From NCBI GenBank assembly GCA_048264105.1, contig JBLXDJ010000001.1, positions 496,001 through 560,000 of the forward strand: DNA of 64,000 bases, given 5' to 3'. The DNA comes from Oceanospirillum sp048264105 (GTDB lineage Bacteria; Pseudomonadota; Gammaproteobacteria; Pseudomonadales; Halomonadaceae). The notes beneath the pieces were generated by a model. That model was not told the origin of the DNA. It worked only from the letters and a program-made list of their open reading frames with translations, and did not search any database. Numbering within the stretch: the first letter of the stretch is position 1; each line of letters starts with the position of its first letter. Shown here one piece after another: positions 25,833-36,727 of this stretch. Position numbers and translations under genes: made by a program.

Positions 25833-26306
25833 ATGAAATGGCTGGAACTTAAAATCCCACCGGTTATTGTCACCTTACTGTTTGGTTTGCTGATGTGGGC
25901 AGTCACTTATCCGGTAAAGGGCACGCTGCTTATTTTGCCCATCTCGCCTAAGGCCGCGATGGCGCTGACCGGTATCTGTTTGCTGCTGGGGGCAGCTTTT
26001 GCGCTCTCAGGTGTGGTGAGTTTCCGTTTGGCGAAAACCACCTCAAATCCACTGGACCCGCAAAAGGCCTCATCACTGGTGCAAAGCGGTGTTTATCGCA
26101 TCAGTCGAAATCCTATGTATGTGGGTTTTGCGTTTTTACTGTTGGCGTGGGCTTTCTTCCTGCAGTCGATCTTTGCCCTCATCTTAGTTCCCGCCTTTGT
26201 GGTTTATCTGACCGTTTTCCAGATCAAACCGGAAGAGCTCGCGCTTTATGCGCTCTTTCCTGAGAGCTTTCCGGCCTATTGCCGGAAAGTCCGTCGTTGG
26301 ATTTGA
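25833..26306 (+). CDS. ICMT-like membrane methyltransferase, copy 2
   Basis: 157 residues, a paralogue of the preceding gene: both begin M-K-x-L-E-L-K-I-P-P-x-V and both end Y-C-R-x-V-R-R-W-I, with the same 'RNPMY-x-G' and 'FQIKPEE' motifs. Tandem duplication followed by divergence is the simplest explanation. Continues the operon-like run from the ABC ATPase. Confidence 0.88.
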   Translation: MKWLELKIPPVIVTLLFGLLMWAVTYPVKGTLLILPISPKAAMALTGICLLLGAAFALSGVVSFRLAKTTSNPLDPQKASSLVQSGVYRISRNPMYVGFAFLLLAWAFFLQSIFALILVPAFVVYLTVFQIKPEELALYALFPESFPAYCRKVRRWI

Positions 26307-26333
26307 TCTGGTGCTACTGACCGAGGAGGTTCC

Positions 26334-27254
26334 TTGGACGTTCTTATGATTACCGCCCCGATCTTTCTGCTGATCGGGCTGGGTTTTATCGCGGTTAAAA
26401 CCGGCTTTACGCCCCATGAAGCGATTCCGGGCATGGCATCCTTCGTGCTCTATTTTGCCGTGCCTGCGGTGATCTTCAGCAATGTCGCCAAGATGGACTT
26501 TGCCAGTCTGTTTGATCCGCGTTTTATCAGTGTTTATGCCTCCGCGACTCTGGGGAGTTTGTTGCTGGGTTTTGCCTTAGCGCGGTGGGGATTGAGACGC
26601 AAAAAACTGCACAGTGCGGTGCTTGCCGTTGGCGTTGCGACACCCAACAGCTTGTTTATCGGCCTGCCGATTCTGATTCAGGTCTTTGGTGAGATCCCTT
26701 CGGTCTTTGCTTTGGCCGTCATGGTTGAGAACCTGTTAGTCGTACCTGCGGGGCTGATCCTGATGGAACGGGCAGCGGGTGATGGTCAGTCCGGTGTTAA
26801 CTGGCGTGCCGTGGGTGTGCGTGTCATCAAAAGCCCATTGATTCTGTCTATTCTGGCGGGTGTTACCGTTGCTGTCAGTGGTCTGACGATACCGGTTATT
26901 TTCGACAAGATGCTTACCATGCTGGCGCAGGCGGCGGGCGCTGCAGCCCTCTTTGTGATTGGTGGTTCTCTGGTGGGTAAAAGTGTGCAGGAGGCGGGGG
27001 CAGATACCTTGCTGGTAACCACCGGCAAGCTGATCCTGCAACCAACGCTGGCCTTTATCGCCCTGATGTTTGTACCCGGGCTGGATGATGTTTCCCGCAT
27101 CACCATTTTGCTGCTTTGTGCCATGCCGATGTTCAGTATCTATCCGATTATTGGCGGCAATTATGGTTTCAGAGGGCAGTGTGCCGCGATTCTGGTCGTA
27201 ACTACCCTGAGTTCGTTTATCACCATTACAGCGCTTCTGGGCTGGATTCACTGA
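26334..27254 (+). CDS. AEC (auxin efflux carrier) family transporter
   Basis: 306 residues, ten helices in two five-helix halves. The start is taken as TTG 26334, four bases after AGGAGG; ATG 26346 is the alternative but stands 16 bases away. Motifs: 'VLYFAVPAVIFSNVAKMDF', 'ATPNSLFIGLPILIQVFG', and the C-terminal 'AMPMFSIYPIIGGNYG'. Family members export malate, malonate or other carboxylates; the substrate is not predictable. Confidence 0.9.
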   Translation: MDVLMITAPIFLLIGLGFIAVKTGFTPHEAIPGMASFVLYFAVPAVIFSNVAKMDFASLFDPRFISVYASATLGSLLLGFALARWGLRRKKLHSAVLAVGVATPNSLFIGLPILIQVFGEIPSVFALAVMVENLLVVPAGLILMERAAGDGQSGVNWRAVGVRVIKSPLILSILAGVTVAVSGLTIPVIFDKMLTMLAQAAGAAALFVIGGSLVGKSVQEAGADTLLVTTGKLILQPTLAFIALMFVPGLDDVSRITILLLCAMPMFSIYPIIGGNYGFRGQCAAILVVTTLSSFITITALLGWIH

Positions 27255-27265
27255 GGGATAACGCC

Positions 27266-27604
27266 ATGGCATACGATGAAGGTTTAGCAGAACGCATCCG
27301 CGAGCAACTGGCGGGCAATATCTATATCACCGAGAAGAAGATGTTCGGCGGGCTGTGTTTTCTACATGACGGCAATATGCTGTGTGGTGTCGTCAAAGAT
27401 GAACTGATGCTGCGCACCGGCCCTGACCTCTACGAAGAGCTGTTGGGCAAGCCCAACGCCCGCGAGATGGATTTCACCGGTAAACCGATGAAAGGTATGC
27501 TGATCGTAGAAGCGCAGGGCTTTGCAGAAGATACCGATCTTAAATGGTGGCTGGAGCAGGTGTTGGGGTTTGTGAGCAGGTTGCCGCCAAAATTAGCTAG
27601 TTAA
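27266..27604 (+). CDS. TfoX/Sxy N-terminal domain protein
   Basis: 112 residues from ATG 27266; the open frame extends upstream into the AEC gene but has no homologous start there. It carries the TfoX-N core: 'ITEKKMFGGLCFLHDGNMLCGV' with K-K-M-F-G-G-L, then 'ELMLRTGP' and 'MDFTGKPMKGMLIVE'. It lacks the C-terminal TfoX domain, so it is not the full competence regulator. It is the last core gene before the AT-rich islet. Confidence 0.88.
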   Translation: MAYDEGLAERIREQLAGNIYITEKKMFGGLCFLHDGNMLCGVVKDELMLRTGPDLYEELLGKPNAREMDFTGKPMKGMLIVEAQGFAEDTDLKWWLEQVLGFVSRLPPKLAS

Positions 27605-27618
27605 ACTAAAGGGATTTT

Positions 27619-29013
27619 ATGATTATCAAATCAGTTTTGTTGGATAAAAAAAGGTACGAATTAGTATGCAGTGATTACTGCGATGAATTGAATGCTTATA
27701 CGATTATAGTTGGTAGCAATGGTACCGGTAAGAGTCGTATTCTTAAAAGAATTGTTAATGGTGTAAGAAATGTTGATCATTTTGCCGATAAAATTCCTAG
27801 GAATTATAGCCGGCATATAGTATTTAACTATGAAGGCCGTGAGGCTAGCTTGTATGCACCATCGTCAGAGTCTAAATCAATCGCAGGTGTAGATAAAGAA
27901 ATATGCAACATATTGCCGTCTGCAAATGTTATTGCCGTCACGACTACTCCCTTTGATAAGTTTCCTGTTGATTATAAGGGTAGTGAATTATTCAGGTATC
28001 ATGATGATCAACGTTATACTTATATAGGGTTGAAGGTTTCTAAGAATTCATTAAATCAGTCTAACTACATGAATTTATTATGTAGGGCTATGCTTACAAG
28101 TGAGAAAATATTTGATAATGAAAAACTTTTTTCACTTTTAGGGCTAAAAGTTGGAGGGTCAGTAAGTATTAAGCCTAAGGTTAGTTATTGGGCGTTTTGC
28201 AGAATGGATCCATCTGGTGATTTTTATTTGAATGCTAGTCTAGATAAATTTGCTAATCACCTCCTAGATTATCATTCAATGATCTATAGAAGTCTAGAAG
28301 AGAGACCAGATGTCCTAAAGCGTGTTTTTTCGGCTTTTAAAGAAACTGCCAGATTGTTTGATAAGCCCGTTGATCTAGATTTTGCGCAGTCTATGGCGAA
28401 TGAAATAAAACTGCTTCTTGATGTTGGCTTGATCAATGTTTCTGATTTTTGTTTTATAAATTCGAATGGTGGTGATATAAAAATATCAGACCTCAGTTCC
28501 GGCCAAAAGTGCATGATATTGACTCTTTTAAATATTGCAGGATCAATATCAGATGGTTGTGTTGTATGTATCGATGAGCCTGAAATTAGTTTGCATCCTC
28601 GGTGGCAGAAGGAGTTTATGAAGACTCTTATTGACTTTTTTAGTGATTACAAACGATGTCACTTTATTGTTGCTACTCATTCCCCGCTAATAATATCTGA
28701 GTTGTCGGCTGATAATTGTTATGTTTTAAATATGGATTCAGGTAAGCCGGAGCCATCTAAAGACTTTAAAAGTATGTCCTCTGACTACCAGTTGGCTGAG
28801 GTTTTTGGTGTTGCAGGTAATAACAATGAATACCTTAATCGATTGGTGGTTGGGCTTTTGTCTAAGTTAAGCTTAAAAGGAAAACTTGAGGCCTCAGATC
28901 GTGAAAATTTGGAAATGCTAATTAAATTATCTAAGGATATGAGTAATGGAGACTCAGTTAGGGAGCTGATTGAAATTCTAGAGTCTGCTGTTAAAAAGGT
29001 TTCTGGAAGATGA
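27619..29013 (+). CDS. AAA/SMC-like ATPase of a Septu-type (PtuA-like) defence pair
   Basis: 464 residues with an overcoming-lysogenisation/PtuA-type ATPase layout: Walker A 'GSNGTGKS' (32-39) close to the N-terminus, an AT-rich-coded variable middle (about 60-280), ABC signature 'LSSGQK' (292-297), Walker B 'CVVCIDEPEISLHPRW' with D319/E320, and an H-loop 'ATHSP' at T353/H354. This is the AAA_15/AAA_21 clan used in Septu, Gabija-like and retron-associated systems. It overlaps the HNH nuclease gene by four bases (ATGA). DNA is clearly AT-richer (two 60-base lines counted at 27% and 43% GC) than flanking genes. Defence role is inferred from architecture. Confidence 0.85.
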   Translation: MIIKSVLLDKKRYELVCSDYCDELNAYTIIVGSNGTGKSRILKRIVNGVRNVDHFADKIPRNYSRHIVFNYEGREASLYAPSSESKSIAGVDKEICNILPSANVIAVTTTPFDKFPVDYKGSELFRYHDDQRYTYIGLKVSKNSLNQSNYMNLLCRAMLTSEKIFDNEKLFSLLGLKVGGSVSIKPKVSYWAFCRMDPSGDFYLNASLDKFANHLLDYHSMIYRSLEERPDVLKRVFSAFKETARLFDKPVDLDFAQSMANEIKLLLDVGLINVSDFCFINSNGGDIKISDLSSGQKCMILTLLNIAGSISDGCVVCIDEPEISLHPRWQKEFMKTLIDFFSDYKRCHFIVATHSPLIISELSADNCYVLNMDSGKPEPSKDFKSMSSDYQLAEVFGVAGNNNEYLNRLVVGLLSKLSLKGKLEASDRENLEMLIKLSKDMSNGDSVRELIEILESAVKKVSGR

Positions 29014-29645
29014 TCGATAGTATTTCATACAAAGATGAAGAATCTAAGTTGATATCAGAAAAGATGGAAAGTGATCAATTTAACTCTGAAAGTTGGGCTG
29101 ATGATGACTTGTCCGGGGTAAAGAAATCGATTAAATCGCATTATCTAAAAGCTCAAAATAATACCTGCCCATACTGTCGTCAGAAGATTAAATCTAATAA
29201 TGGCCGTTACTGGGATATTGAACATATAATCCCCCGTTCGGCTAATGATAGATTTATGTTTGAGCCAAAAAATTTGTGTATGGCTTGTATAGATTGCAAT
29301 ATTGCTAAGTCAGATAAGAAGGTCTCAAGTAGCACTGCTAAACATAAATATCCCAGTAAGAGCTCTCAGTTTTACATAGTCCATCCCCATATTGATGATT
29401 ATAATGAAAATATATTGGTGATAAAGCCGGGTTTGTATTACGTGCCTAAAGGGAAGAAGGGAGAAAAAACAATAGAGGTTTGTCGTCTTAATCGTTTTTA
29501 CGAGTTCGCTGACTATGGCGAAGATGTTCAAGATGATGACAGGATTTTTCTGCTGTCGGAAATGCTAACGAAAGCGAAAAGTGAAGACTCCAAGCGGAAA
29601 ATTAGAAAAGAAATAGCGGAGTTAGCGATACGAGGTGCTATTTAA
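29010..29645 (+). CDS. HNH endonuclease, PtuB-like partner of the ATPase
   Basis: 211 residues. HNH/zinc motif: C53-P-Y-C56, then 'WDIEHIIPRS' with H72 as the catalytic metal-site His, N88 in 'EPKNLC', and a second knuckle 'CIDCN' (C93, C96, N97) ending in K100. This CxxC...E-H...N...CxxCN-x2-K pattern is that of retron/Septu HNH nucleases. Start ATG 29010 overlaps the ATPase stop. The tail is helical and charged. In Septu systems the ATPase gates the nuclease; assignment here is by gene pairing and motif. It ends in an 8-base tail-to-tail overlap with the RelE gene. Confidence 0.85.
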   Translation: MIDSISYKDEESKLISEKMESDQFNSESWADDDLSGVKKSIKSHYLKAQNNTCPYCRQKIKSNNGRYWDIEHIIPRSANDRFMFEPKNLCMACIDCNIAKSDKKVSSSTAKHKYPSKSSQFYIVHPHIDDYNENILVIKPGLYYVPKGKKGEKTIEVCRLNRFYEFADYGEDVQDDDRIFLLSEMLTKAKSEDSKRKIRKEIAELAIRGAI

Positions 29646-29913
29646 GTGTGTTTTTATAAACCTCACCTCTTTCTCGCTTTCCAACGGCAAGCACTGTGAC
29701 GACCACTACGTCATCCTCAACCTTGTAGACTAACCGATACCCAGACTGGCGGAGTTTAATCTTATAAAGATTATCTCCGCCGGATAGTCTGGATGCCGGT
29801 ACATGCGGGTTTTTGAGTCGCTCCGCCAGTTTCTTCTTAAACTGCTGCAGCGTAGCTCCCAGCTTCTTCCATTCCTTGAGAGCGCTCTTTTTGAATTCGA
29901 GCTTATAGGTCAT
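29638..29913 (-). CDS. RelE/ParE-family toxin of a toxin-antitoxin pair
   Basis: 91 residues, a RelE-fold mRNA interferase. 'LEFKKSALKEWKKLG' opens the fold, then 'LYKIKLRQSGYRLVYKVED' and 'VLAVGKRERGEVY' provide the basic Arg/Lys and the terminal Tyr usual for ribosome-dependent RelE enzymes. It overlaps the upstream antitoxin gene by 11 bases, the normal coupling for these modules. Convergent with the HNH gene, overlapping it by eight bases. Confidence 0.92.
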   Translation of the reverse strand: MTYKLEFKKSALKEWKKLGATLQQFKKKLAERLKNPHVPASRLSGGDNLYKIKLRQSGYRLVYKVEDDVVVVTVLAVGKRERGEVYKNTLK

Positions 29914-30151
29914 CCAAATTTACCCTGACGCTTTCTTCCGTTTCGCGCTGCTTGGCGAGAGCCAGCAATTCTAAGTCATCAAGCCGATCCATCAGCTTTT
30001 CGTAGGCCGCTGCGGGTACGCAGTAAAAGGCCGGTTCGTTGCGGTTAAGCACCGCCACGGGTTCGCCGTGGGCACTGCTGGCAACTTTCATCGGATTGGC
30101 TTTCAGCTCTGTGATACTGGCAGCGACATCAGATAAGATTCTTGAGGTCAT
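29903..30151 (-). CDS. Phd/YefM (StbD)-family antitoxin
   Basis: 82 residues. N-terminal 'ITELKANPMKVAS' followed by 'GEPVAVLNRNEPAFYCVPA' is the Phd/YefM DNA-binding dimer fold; the acidic helical C-terminus ('DRLDDLELLALAKQRETEE') would wrap the toxin. First gene of the operon; binds the palindromes directly upstream, by analogy with known autoregulated TA systems. Confidence 0.92.
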   Translation of the reverse strand: MTSRILSDVAASITELKANPMKVASSAHGEPVAVLNRNEPAFYCVPAAAYEKLMDRLDDLELLALAKQRETEESVRVNLDDL

Positions 30152-30182
30152 TTAAAAGCCCTTTTAATCAGTCTTTAGACTG
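30152..30182 (-). promoter_or_regulatory. Two adjoining palindromes, probable toxin-antitoxin operator
   Basis: TTAAAAG-CC-CTTTTAA (30152-30167, perfect) directly abuts the antitoxin start, and CAGTCT-TT-AGACTG (30169-30182, perfect) follows. Their position between promoter and start fits autorepression by the Phd-like protein. Confidence 0.75.
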
Positions 30183-30247
30183 GTCATTTTAGTTCATAAG
30201 CTGTGCCGAACAAGTAAAAATTAAGAGCAGGCGTAACTATCAGGCAC

Positions 30248-30281
30248 AAAAAAAGCGAGCCATTTGGCTCGCTTTTGTTTT
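30248..30281 (-). terminator. Bidirectional intrinsic terminator after gcvP
   Basis: AAAAGCGAGCC (30251-30261) / GGCTCGCTTTT (30266-30276), 4-base loop. A runs on the left make T runs for the minus-strand gcvP transcript; T runs on the right would also stop plus-strand readthrough. Confidence 0.9.
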
Positions 30282-30321
30282 TAGCACTAGGCTAAATCAG
30301 GCTTAAAACCCACTCAGACGA

Positions 30322-33204
<2,883 letters not shown>

Positions 33205-33291
33205 TTTTATCAACCTATAGTCAAAATAGTTAATCGGCTCAGGTGGGAGGCGATCAAAAGGGGATCCGGTCGGGGAGACCAGAGGTGTTCA

Positions 33292-33325
33292 GAGCCAATA
33301 AAACCGGCAAAGGCCGGTTTTATTG
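33292..33325 (-). terminator. Perfect hairpin between gcvH and gcvP
   Basis: Thirteen-pair perfect stem (33296-33308 / 33313-33325) with a 4-base loop and core ACCGGC/GCCGGT. The T tract is inside the stem arm on both strands, giving partial terminator character. It lies 14 bases after gcvH on the minus strand. Confidence 0.7.
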
Positions 33326-33339
33326 ATCAAACATCGGGA

Positions 33340-33732
33340 TTAAGCGTCTTCTGCTACGCGCGCTTCGTAAGCTTCCGCGTCCAGCAGACCTTCCAGGTCA
33401 GAAGCGTCAGCCAGTTTGATTTTAGCGATCCAGCCATCTTCGAACGCGTGCTCGTTGATTGTTTCCGGTGCGCCTTCCAGCTCTTCGTTAACTTCTACGA
33501 TTTCACCGCTTACAGGTGCGTAGATGTCAGACGCTGCTTTTACAGATTCAACCAGAGAAAACTCTTCACCAGCATCCACTTCACGGCCAACTTCAGGCAG
33601 CTCAACGAATACCACATCGCCCAGCTGGTCCTGTGCGTGATCGGTAATACCAACCGTTACAGTACCGTCACCGTTGTCCAGAACCCACTCGTGGGATGCG
33701 GTGTACTTCAGGTTGCCCGGAATATTGCTCAT
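33340..33732 (-). CDS. gcvH: Glycine cleavage system H protein
   Basis: 130 residues from ATG 33732, preceded by GAGGAAG; the longer frame to 33789 lacks such a site. Lipoyl-domain fold with 'ASHEWV' near the start and the lipoylated K65 in 'LVESVKAASDIYAPVSGEI'. It shuttles the aminomethyl group between GcvP, GcvT and the L-protein. Between sdaA-type dehydratase and gcvP on the minus strand, 177 bases after the former. Confidence 0.97.
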   Translation of the reverse strand: MSNIPGNLKYTASHEWVLDNGDGTVTVGITDHAQDQLGDVVFVELPEVGREVDAGEEFSLVESVKAASDIYAPVSGEIVEVNEELEGAPETINEHAFEDGWIAKIKLADASDLEGLLDAEAYEARVAEDA

Positions 33733-33909
33733 GTTCGCTTCCTCAATCTTTATCTGATTAGATCTAATGAAATGACTAAATGGCAGCAACCGGAACTGTT
33801 ATCCGGTGCTGGCCGTGATTATCTTTAAATGCGTACGGGAAACAAAGCCCAAGAGCGATATTTCCCGCTTATTTTGTTCTATTTCAGGTTTTTTACGCCT
33901 AAAGAAGGG

Positions 33910-35364
33910 TTAGCAGTTGACCACATTAACTGCAAGGCCACCTCTTGAGGTTTCTTTATACTTGTCCTGCATATCCAGACCTGTCTGGCGCATAGTTTCT
34001 ATTACGCTGTCCAGAGAGACCTGATGATGACCATCTCCGCGGATCGCCAAACGGGCGGCGTTGATCGCCTTGACCGCACCCATGGTGTTGCGTTCGATGC
34101 AGGGCACCTGAACCAGTCCACCGATCGGATCGCAGGTTAAACCTAAATTGTGTTCCATGCCGATCTCGGCGGCATTTTCGATCTGTTCGTTCGTGCCGCC
34201 CATGACCGCGCATAATGCGCCGGCAGCCATAGAGCAGGCGACGCCGATCTCGCCCTGACAACCCACCTCTGCCGCTGAAATAGAGGCGTTCTCTTTATAG
34301 AGCATGCCGATGGCGCTGGCGGTGGCTAAAAATTCAATAATGCCTGCTTCATTGGCATTGGGCAGAAAGCGTACGTAATAACTTAACACGGCCGGAATGA
34401 CGCCCGCCGCACCATTGGTCGGGGCGGTCACCACACGGCCGCCAGCGGCGTTTTCTTCATTCACGGCCATGGCGAACAGGTTGACCCAGTCCATCACCGT
34501 CAGTTGATCTTTCAGAGCGTTTTCCGGTTTTTCCGTCAGCTCTTTATACAGTTCCGGTGCGCGACGCTTAATATTCAGTCCACCGGGTAACTCGCCGGTC
34601 TCTTTGCAGCCCTTACGGACGCAATCATCCATCACCTGCCAGATGTTTATCAGCTGCTGTCGGATCGCGGCTTCGCATTGGCTTTCATCGGCTGCAGCCG
34701 GTGCCTGCAGGGCGATCTCGTTATCCAGCATCATCTGAGCGATGGTTTTGCCGGAGGCGTTGCCTCTGGCCAGTAACTCTTTACCGCTTTTGAACGGGTA
34801 GGGGCGTGGTTCAGCGCTCTCCTGCTGCATCTCTTTAGGCAGCTGTGATGCGGCGCTCAGTTCCGGCTTAGCCCGGATCTCGTCTTCGCTGAGAACAAAG
34901 CCACCGCCTACGGAGTAGTAGACGCCCTGACAGCAAACCATGCCTGCCTGATCAAAAGCACTGAAGCGCATACCGTTCGGATGTTCCGGGAGTGAATCCT
35001 GAAAATGGAACACCAGATCCTGCGCTTCGTTAAATTCGATATTGTGTCCGCCACCCAGTAAAAGCTGATGGTTATGGCGAATGGTGCTGATCATCTGATC
35101 GACACCTGTGGTTTCAACCGTGTCCGGTTGCTCTCCCAGTAAACCCAGTAACACCGCAGTGTCGGTCGCATGACCTTTGCCGGTCAGGGCCAGAGAGCCA
35201 AAAAGCTCTGTTTTAACCCGGCTGATCTTATCCAGGCTGTTGTTATCTTCCGCCTGGCTTTTAAGCTGATCGATAAAGCGGTTTGCCGCGATCATGGGGC
35301 CGACGGTATGTGAGCTTGAAGGGCCTATGCCAATTTTAAACAGATCAAAAATACTCAGTGACAT
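33910..35364 (-). CDS. L-serine ammonia-lyase (L-serine dehydratase), single-chain Fe-S type
   Basis: 484 residues, beta plus alpha domains in one chain as in E. coli SdaA/SdaB (about 454). N-terminal 'GIGPSSSHTVGPM' (residues 13-25) is the substrate-loop hallmark; 'APTNGAAGVIPAVLSYYV' and the Cys-bearing 'EVGCQGEIGVACSMAAGALC' with 'GLTCDPIGGLVQVPC' supply 4Fe-4S ligands. Converts serine to pyruvate and ammonia. With gcvH, gcvP and gcvT nearby it completes glycine to serine to pyruvate (with SHMT elsewhere). SdaA versus SdaB cannot be told apart here. RBS AGAAGGAG. Confidence 0.95.
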   Translation of the reverse strand: MSLSIFDLFKIGIGPSSSHTVGPMIAANRFIDQLKSQAEDNNSLDKISRVKTELFGSLALTGKGHATDTAVLLGLLGEQPDTVETTGVDQMISTIRHNHQLLLGGGHNIEFNEAQDLVFHFQDSLPEHPNGMRFSAFDQAGMVCCQGVYYSVGGGFVLSEDEIRAKPELSAASQLPKEMQQESAEPRPYPFKSGKELLARGNASGKTIAQMMLDNEIALQAPAAADESQCEAAIRQQLINIWQVMDDCVRKGCKETGELPGGLNIKRRAPELYKELTEKPENALKDQLTVMDWVNLFAMAVNEENAAGGRVVTAPTNGAAGVIPAVLSYYVRFLPNANEAGIIEFLATASAIGMLYKENASISAAEVGCQGEIGVACSMAAGALCAVMGGTNEQIENAAEIGMEHNLGLTCDPIGGLVQVPCIERNTMGAVKAINAARLAIRGDGHHQVSLDSVIETMRQTGLDMQDKYKETSRGGLAVNVVNC

Positions 35365-35764
35365 AGCGTTCTCCTTCTATCTGTCGGCTCGCCTGAAAGG
35401 AAATAGGTTATTCCGGCGGTGACAGCGTTTTTTGTTGTTATTGAGTTTAGGAGCCTTAAGCAGAAAACCCTTAATCTGATCGCCTCAATTCTGGCGGCAA
35501 AGGTTTTAACGGGTCTCTTTGAATGGCGAGCCGTTCAAAAGAACTATGTCCTGCACGCTTATGACTCGCTGTTGTCTGCCGCTGACCCGATAGTAGAAAG
35601 TCAGTGCGCAACAGAAGCCCGGATTTCACTCTTGTGGAGCATACAGATGGTGTTTAACTCCGATAAAAGAGCCGTTTCCGAAAACTGTACGTGCGTGCAG
35701 AACATAGTTGCCCGCTTTGGCGGCGTCAGATTATCAAATTGGCTTTACTCAGTGCAATAAAAAA
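35365..35764. other. Intergenic region upstream of the serine dehydratase gene
   Basis: 400 bp (552 bp from the dehydratase gene to the regulator gene). Contains a 9-base hairpin TTTGAATGG/CCGTTCAAA around a CGAG tetraloop (35518-35539, one G-T pair). I see no glycine-riboswitch core. A 113-codon plus-strand frame (35419-35760) starts with GTG, lacks a ribosome site and has no recognisable motif, so I leave it out. Confidence 0.5.
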
Positions 35765-35779
35765 TTTCCAATCGGAAAC
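35765..35779. promoter_or_regulatory. Palindromic operator upstream of the XRE-cupin regulator
   Basis: TTTCC-AATC-GGAAA (35765-35778) is a perfect palindrome with C at 35779. The same 15 bases, 13/15 identical, recur before gcvT. A weaker GTTTC...GGAAA arrangement lies just downstream (35784-35801). Half-sites GGAAAC/TTTCCC also appear in the gcvH upstream region (33838-33843 and 33861-33866). Confidence 0.75.
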
Positions 35780-35916
35780 AAGGGTTTCTGTTGCAGGGAA
35801 ATGTCCTATGCTTGCTTTAAAAGCGATAAGCGCTTGTGTAACATGCCGAGCCAGTTAAAGGTTTGAATGCGCCCATTGTGCAGGCGCTTCTGCCATATCT
35901 CACATAGGGAATTACG

Positions 35917-36564
35917 ATGCCTGAAGAGCCTCATTTTCTGATCGAAGAAAAGCAGCGTGAAGAAAAGATCCAGATCACCCGTGCCGAAGCCAATGCTGAG
36001 TCTTATGTGGAGCCTCTTGAGCTGGGTAAGCGTGTGCGGGAGATTCGCCTGAGTCAGAATCTGACCCTTGAAGAGGCCAGTAAGCTGTCGGGTCTGGCGC
36101 GCTCTACGCTGTCCAAGATTGAGAATGATCAGATCTCGCCAACCTTCTCTGTGGTGACCAAGCTGGCGAATGGTCTGGGGATCGATATGCCCCAGCTGTT
36201 TACCCGTCCGAAAGAAGCTGTGGCTGCAACCGGCCGTCGGGATATCACCCGCAAAGGCGAGGGTAAACCGCATCCCACGCCAACCTATGAGCATGAGTTG
36301 CTCAGCACCCAGCTGACCAATAAGAAGATGATTCCCTACCGTACAGTGGTACGGGCGCGATCCATTGATGAGTACCCTGAGTGGGTGCGTCATGAGGGTG
36401 AAGAGCTGCTCTATGTCCTGTCCGGTTCTGTTCTGCTCTACACGGAATTTTATGAGCCGATTGAGCTGATGGAGGGGGATTCTGCCTATTACGATTGCGC
36501 CATGGGGCATTCGCTGGTGTCTACCAGTGAAGAGGATGCGGTTGTGCTTTGGGTGACCGCCTGA
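35917..36564 (+). CDS. XRE-family regulator with C-terminal cupin domain
   Basis: 215 residues. Helix-turn-helix at about 37-92: 'GKRVREIRLSQNLTLEEAS' then 'SGLARSTLSKIENDQISPT'. Cupin domain at about 140-210: 'EYPEWVRHEGEELLYVLSG', 'GDSAYYDCAMGHSLV'. This class senses small molecules (amino acids, sugars) through the cupin. Here the setting between the serine dehydratase/gcvH/gcvP block and gcvT, and the shared palindrome, point to glycine or serine control. No sequence evidence for the ligand. Confidence 0.9.
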   Translation: MPEEPHFLIEEKQREEKIQITRAEANAESYVEPLELGKRVREIRLSQNLTLEEASKLSGLARSTLSKIENDQISPTFSVVTKLANGLGIDMPQLFTRPKEAVAATGRRDITRKGEGKPHPTPTYEHELLSTQLTNKKMIPYRTVVRARSIDEYPEWVRHEGEELLYVLSGSVLLYTEFYEPIELMEGDSAYYDCAMGHSLVSTSEEDAVVLWVTA

Positions 36565-36609
36565 TTTGGCAAACTTTTCTTGCAACAGGTTTCCTATTTC
36601 GTTAGCTTT

Positions 36610-36625
36610 GTTTCCAATAAGAAAC
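36610..36625. promoter_or_regulatory. Operator upstream of gcvT, matching the regulator's own site
   Basis: GTTTC-CAATAA-GAAAC, a 5-base inverted repeat with 6-base spacer; 36611-36625 matches 35765-35779 at 13 of 15 positions. A further GTTTCC half-site sits at 36589-36594, 21 bases upstream. Confidence 0.75.
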
Positions 36626-36727
36626 ACTGGTTGAGTCGATTAGCATGATCGGCTCGCAACTTTCCTCTGATTTTTCCTGAAATGGTCTAACGTATTCAGA
36701 GGTTCTTGTCCTTATATGAGGTTTACG

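Noticed and set aside
35419..35760. 113-codon frame in the gap before the XRE regulator
   Set aside because: GTG start, no ribosome site, no motif; it lies in a region that must carry promoters.
35365..35916. Glycine riboswitch expected near glycine catabolism genes
   Set aside because: Neither strand shows the conserved glycine aptamer core segments; the gcvH and gcvT leaders also lack them.
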